Assembly: GCA_964444795.1 (NCBI GenBank)
Contig: CAYUIQ010000324.1
Coordinates: 1-8,157, forward strand
DNA: 8,157 nt
DNA from: JABMRP01 sp964444795
Lineage (GTDB): Bacteria; Planctomycetota; Planctomycetia; Pirellulales; Thermoguttaceae
Reading direction: 5' to 3'
Made by a program: the position numbers and the translations under genes
The notes under the pieces: model-generated
What the model was told of the DNA's origin: nothing
What the model saw: only the letters and a program-made list of their open reading frames with translations
Database searches by the model: none
In this document: positions 6,562 through 8,157 of the stretch, piece after piece
Layout: every line of letters begins with the position of its first letter
How positions within the stretch are numbered: position 1 is the stretch's first letter

Positions 6562-6586
6562 CATCTCACGGAGTGAGATGCCTACT
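6562..6586 (-). repeat. Palindromic repeat, family A, copy 2 (inverted)
   Basis: The reverse complement of this segment matches copy 1 (6471-6495) at 24 of 25 positions, including the leading AGTAG tag that gives the unit polarity. Its hairpin is CATCTCAC (6562-6569), loop GGA, GTGAGATG (6573-6580). The two copies face each other across a 66-base spacer, an arrangement like bacterial BIMEs. The spacer (6496-6561) shows no open frame or RNA gene that I recognise. Confidence 0.8.
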
Positions 6587-6592
6587 ATACGA

Positions 6593-6621
6593 TTCCCCCC
6601 AACGTCGGTGTGCGGTAGAAT
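6593..6621 (+). promoter_or_regulatory. Weak candidate promoter for the small gene and aroB
   Basis: TAGAAT at 6616-6621 differs from the TATAAT consensus by one base and lies about 50 bases before the start codon of the small gene. The expected -35 position, 17 bases further up (6593-6598, TTCCCC), is a poor match. It is the best candidate in the gap downstream of the repeat pair, but planctomycete promoter rules are poorly defined. Confidence 0.3.
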
Positions 6622-6674
6622 GAAGCGATTGGAAATTTCAGTTGATCGACAGAGTCCGCGGGAGGTAGCGACCG

Positions 6675-6911
6675 ATGGCAAAGAAACCCGACAAATTCGA
6701 CCCCTACCGCGAGGCATTGGTGAAAGAGACGTCGACCGTCTGGCCCGAGGAGTTGGCCTCGATCGACCAGTCCGAGCGAGACCGGCTCGCCGAACAGCTT
6801 CATGCCGATGCCGAGCACGTCGCCCAAATCGCCTACGTCCGCCTGACCACCGGCTTCTGCCGCCGGATCACCGTCACGGCCGAGGACGTGGAGCGGGTGA
6901 AAGGGGCTTGA
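6675..6911 (+). CDS. Small hypothetical protein, 78 residues
   Basis: I do not recognise the family. The start is well supported: GGAGGT at 6661-6666 lies 8 bases before the ATG. The protein is soluble in character, with no signal peptide or membrane segment. It is rich in charged residues, with a Lys/Asp-rich N-terminus (KKPDKFDPYREALVKE), a single Trp (VWPEEL, about 23-28), a probably helical acidic middle (about 32-55) and a C-terminal segment with FCRRITVTAEDVERVK. G+C and codon use match its neighbours, supporting a real gene rather than a chance frame. It ends 49 bases before aroB on the same strand and may be co-transcribed with it. Its function is unknown; I would not assign a shikimate role from position alone. 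Confidence 0.72.
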   Translation: MAKKPDKFDPYREALVKETSTVWPEELASIDQSERDRLAEQLHADAEHVAQIAYVRLTTGFCRRITVTAEDVERVKGA

Positions 6912-6960
6912 GTCGACACGCTCCGACGACCCGGTTCAGCGACCAACCAGGAGATTCCCC

Positions 6961-8052
<1,092 letters not shown>

Positions 8053-8081
8053 CTCGGCAGCCCATGGAGAAAACCGTGTGC

Positions 8082-8103
8082 CACTGCTTGCTTGCAAGCA
8101 GTG
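8082..8103 (+). repeat. Palindromic repeat, family B, copy 1
   Basis: Perfect inverted repeat: arms CACTGCTTGC (8082-8091) and GCAAGCAGTG (8094-8103) around TT. It starts 29 bases after the aroB stop codon. The strong stem could serve as a transcript end or mRNA-stabilising hairpin, but there is no T-run after it, so a classical intrinsic terminator is not supported. Confidence 0.8.
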
Positions 8104-8136
8104 CCGCGGAGTTGAGATGAGAACTCGATAGATACG

Positions 8137-8157
8137 CACTGCTTGCAAGCAAGCAGT
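8137..8157 (-). repeat. Palindromic repeat, family B, copy 2 (inverted, cut by window end)
   Basis: The arms CACTGCTTGC and GCAAGCAGT(G) surround AA, so this is the exact reverse complement of copy 1 as far as the window reaches; the last base of the palindrome lies outside. The 33-base spacer (8104-8136) carries no recognised feature. The pair forms a second BIME-like arrangement, different in sequence from the pair after epmA. Confidence 0.75.

Noticed and set aside
5147..6562. 471-codon open frame on the minus strand
   Set aside because: It is antisense to efp and epmA, both well supported, and its product has no recognisable motifs.
6471..6586. CRISPR array or insertion sequence ends
   Set aside because: There are only two copies, in opposite orientation, with no further direct repeats, no transposase frame between them and no cas genes nearby.
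8082..8103. Classical intrinsic terminator for aroB
   Set aside because: The stem is strong but is not followed by a T-run, and an inverted copy lies 33 bases away, so a repeat doublet explains it better.

Overview
The window looks like a stretch of chromosome from a planctomycete, probably of the Pirellulales type. The evidence is the high G+C content and a very large exported protein combining an NPCBM-like carbohydrate-binding module, a hydrazine-synthase-alpha-like diheme region and a SUMF1/FGE-fold domain. Small palindromic repeats in the gene gaps fit the same picture. The assignment rests on recognising families and gene style; no marker gene is present.

Layout. Positions 1-70 are a short repeat-like 3' flank. 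From 3721 down to 71 on the minus strand runs the 1216-residue multidomain diheme protein. Just 28 bases upstream of it, also on the minus strand (4823 down to 3750), is epmB, a radical-SAM lysine 2,3-aminomutase, so the two are probably co-transcribed. A 57-base divergent gap separates epmB from efp (translation elongation factor P, GTG start, 4881-5450, plus strand). efp is followed by epmA (EF-P beta-lysine ligase, 5504-6469). After a 205-base gap holding an inverted pair of palindromic repeats come a small hypothetical gene (6675-6911) and aroB (3-dehydroquinate synthase, 6961-8052). A second, unrelated inverted pair of palindromes follows aroB and runs off the window end.

How the genes work together. 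epmB, efp and epmA form a compact EF-P modification locus: EpmB makes (R)-beta-lysine, EpmA attaches it to Lys34 of EF-P, and modified EF-P relieves ribosome stalling at proline runs. No epmC hydroxylase gene is present here. aroB belongs to the shikimate pathway and has no obvious functional link. The diheme protein is an exported, probably periplasmic protein of unknown reaction.

Most interesting structure: (1) two in-frame expansions inside epmB, a 9-codon insertion lying in an 8-bp-armed inverted repeat and a nearly perfect 18-bp tandem duplication; (2) a canonical four-run G-quadruplex motif between efp and epmA; (3) two different families of hairpin palindromes arranged as inverted pairs (BIME-like); (4) the unusual NPCBM + HzsA-like + SUMF1 fusion. 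I did not find a clear new multi-gene defence or mobile system.
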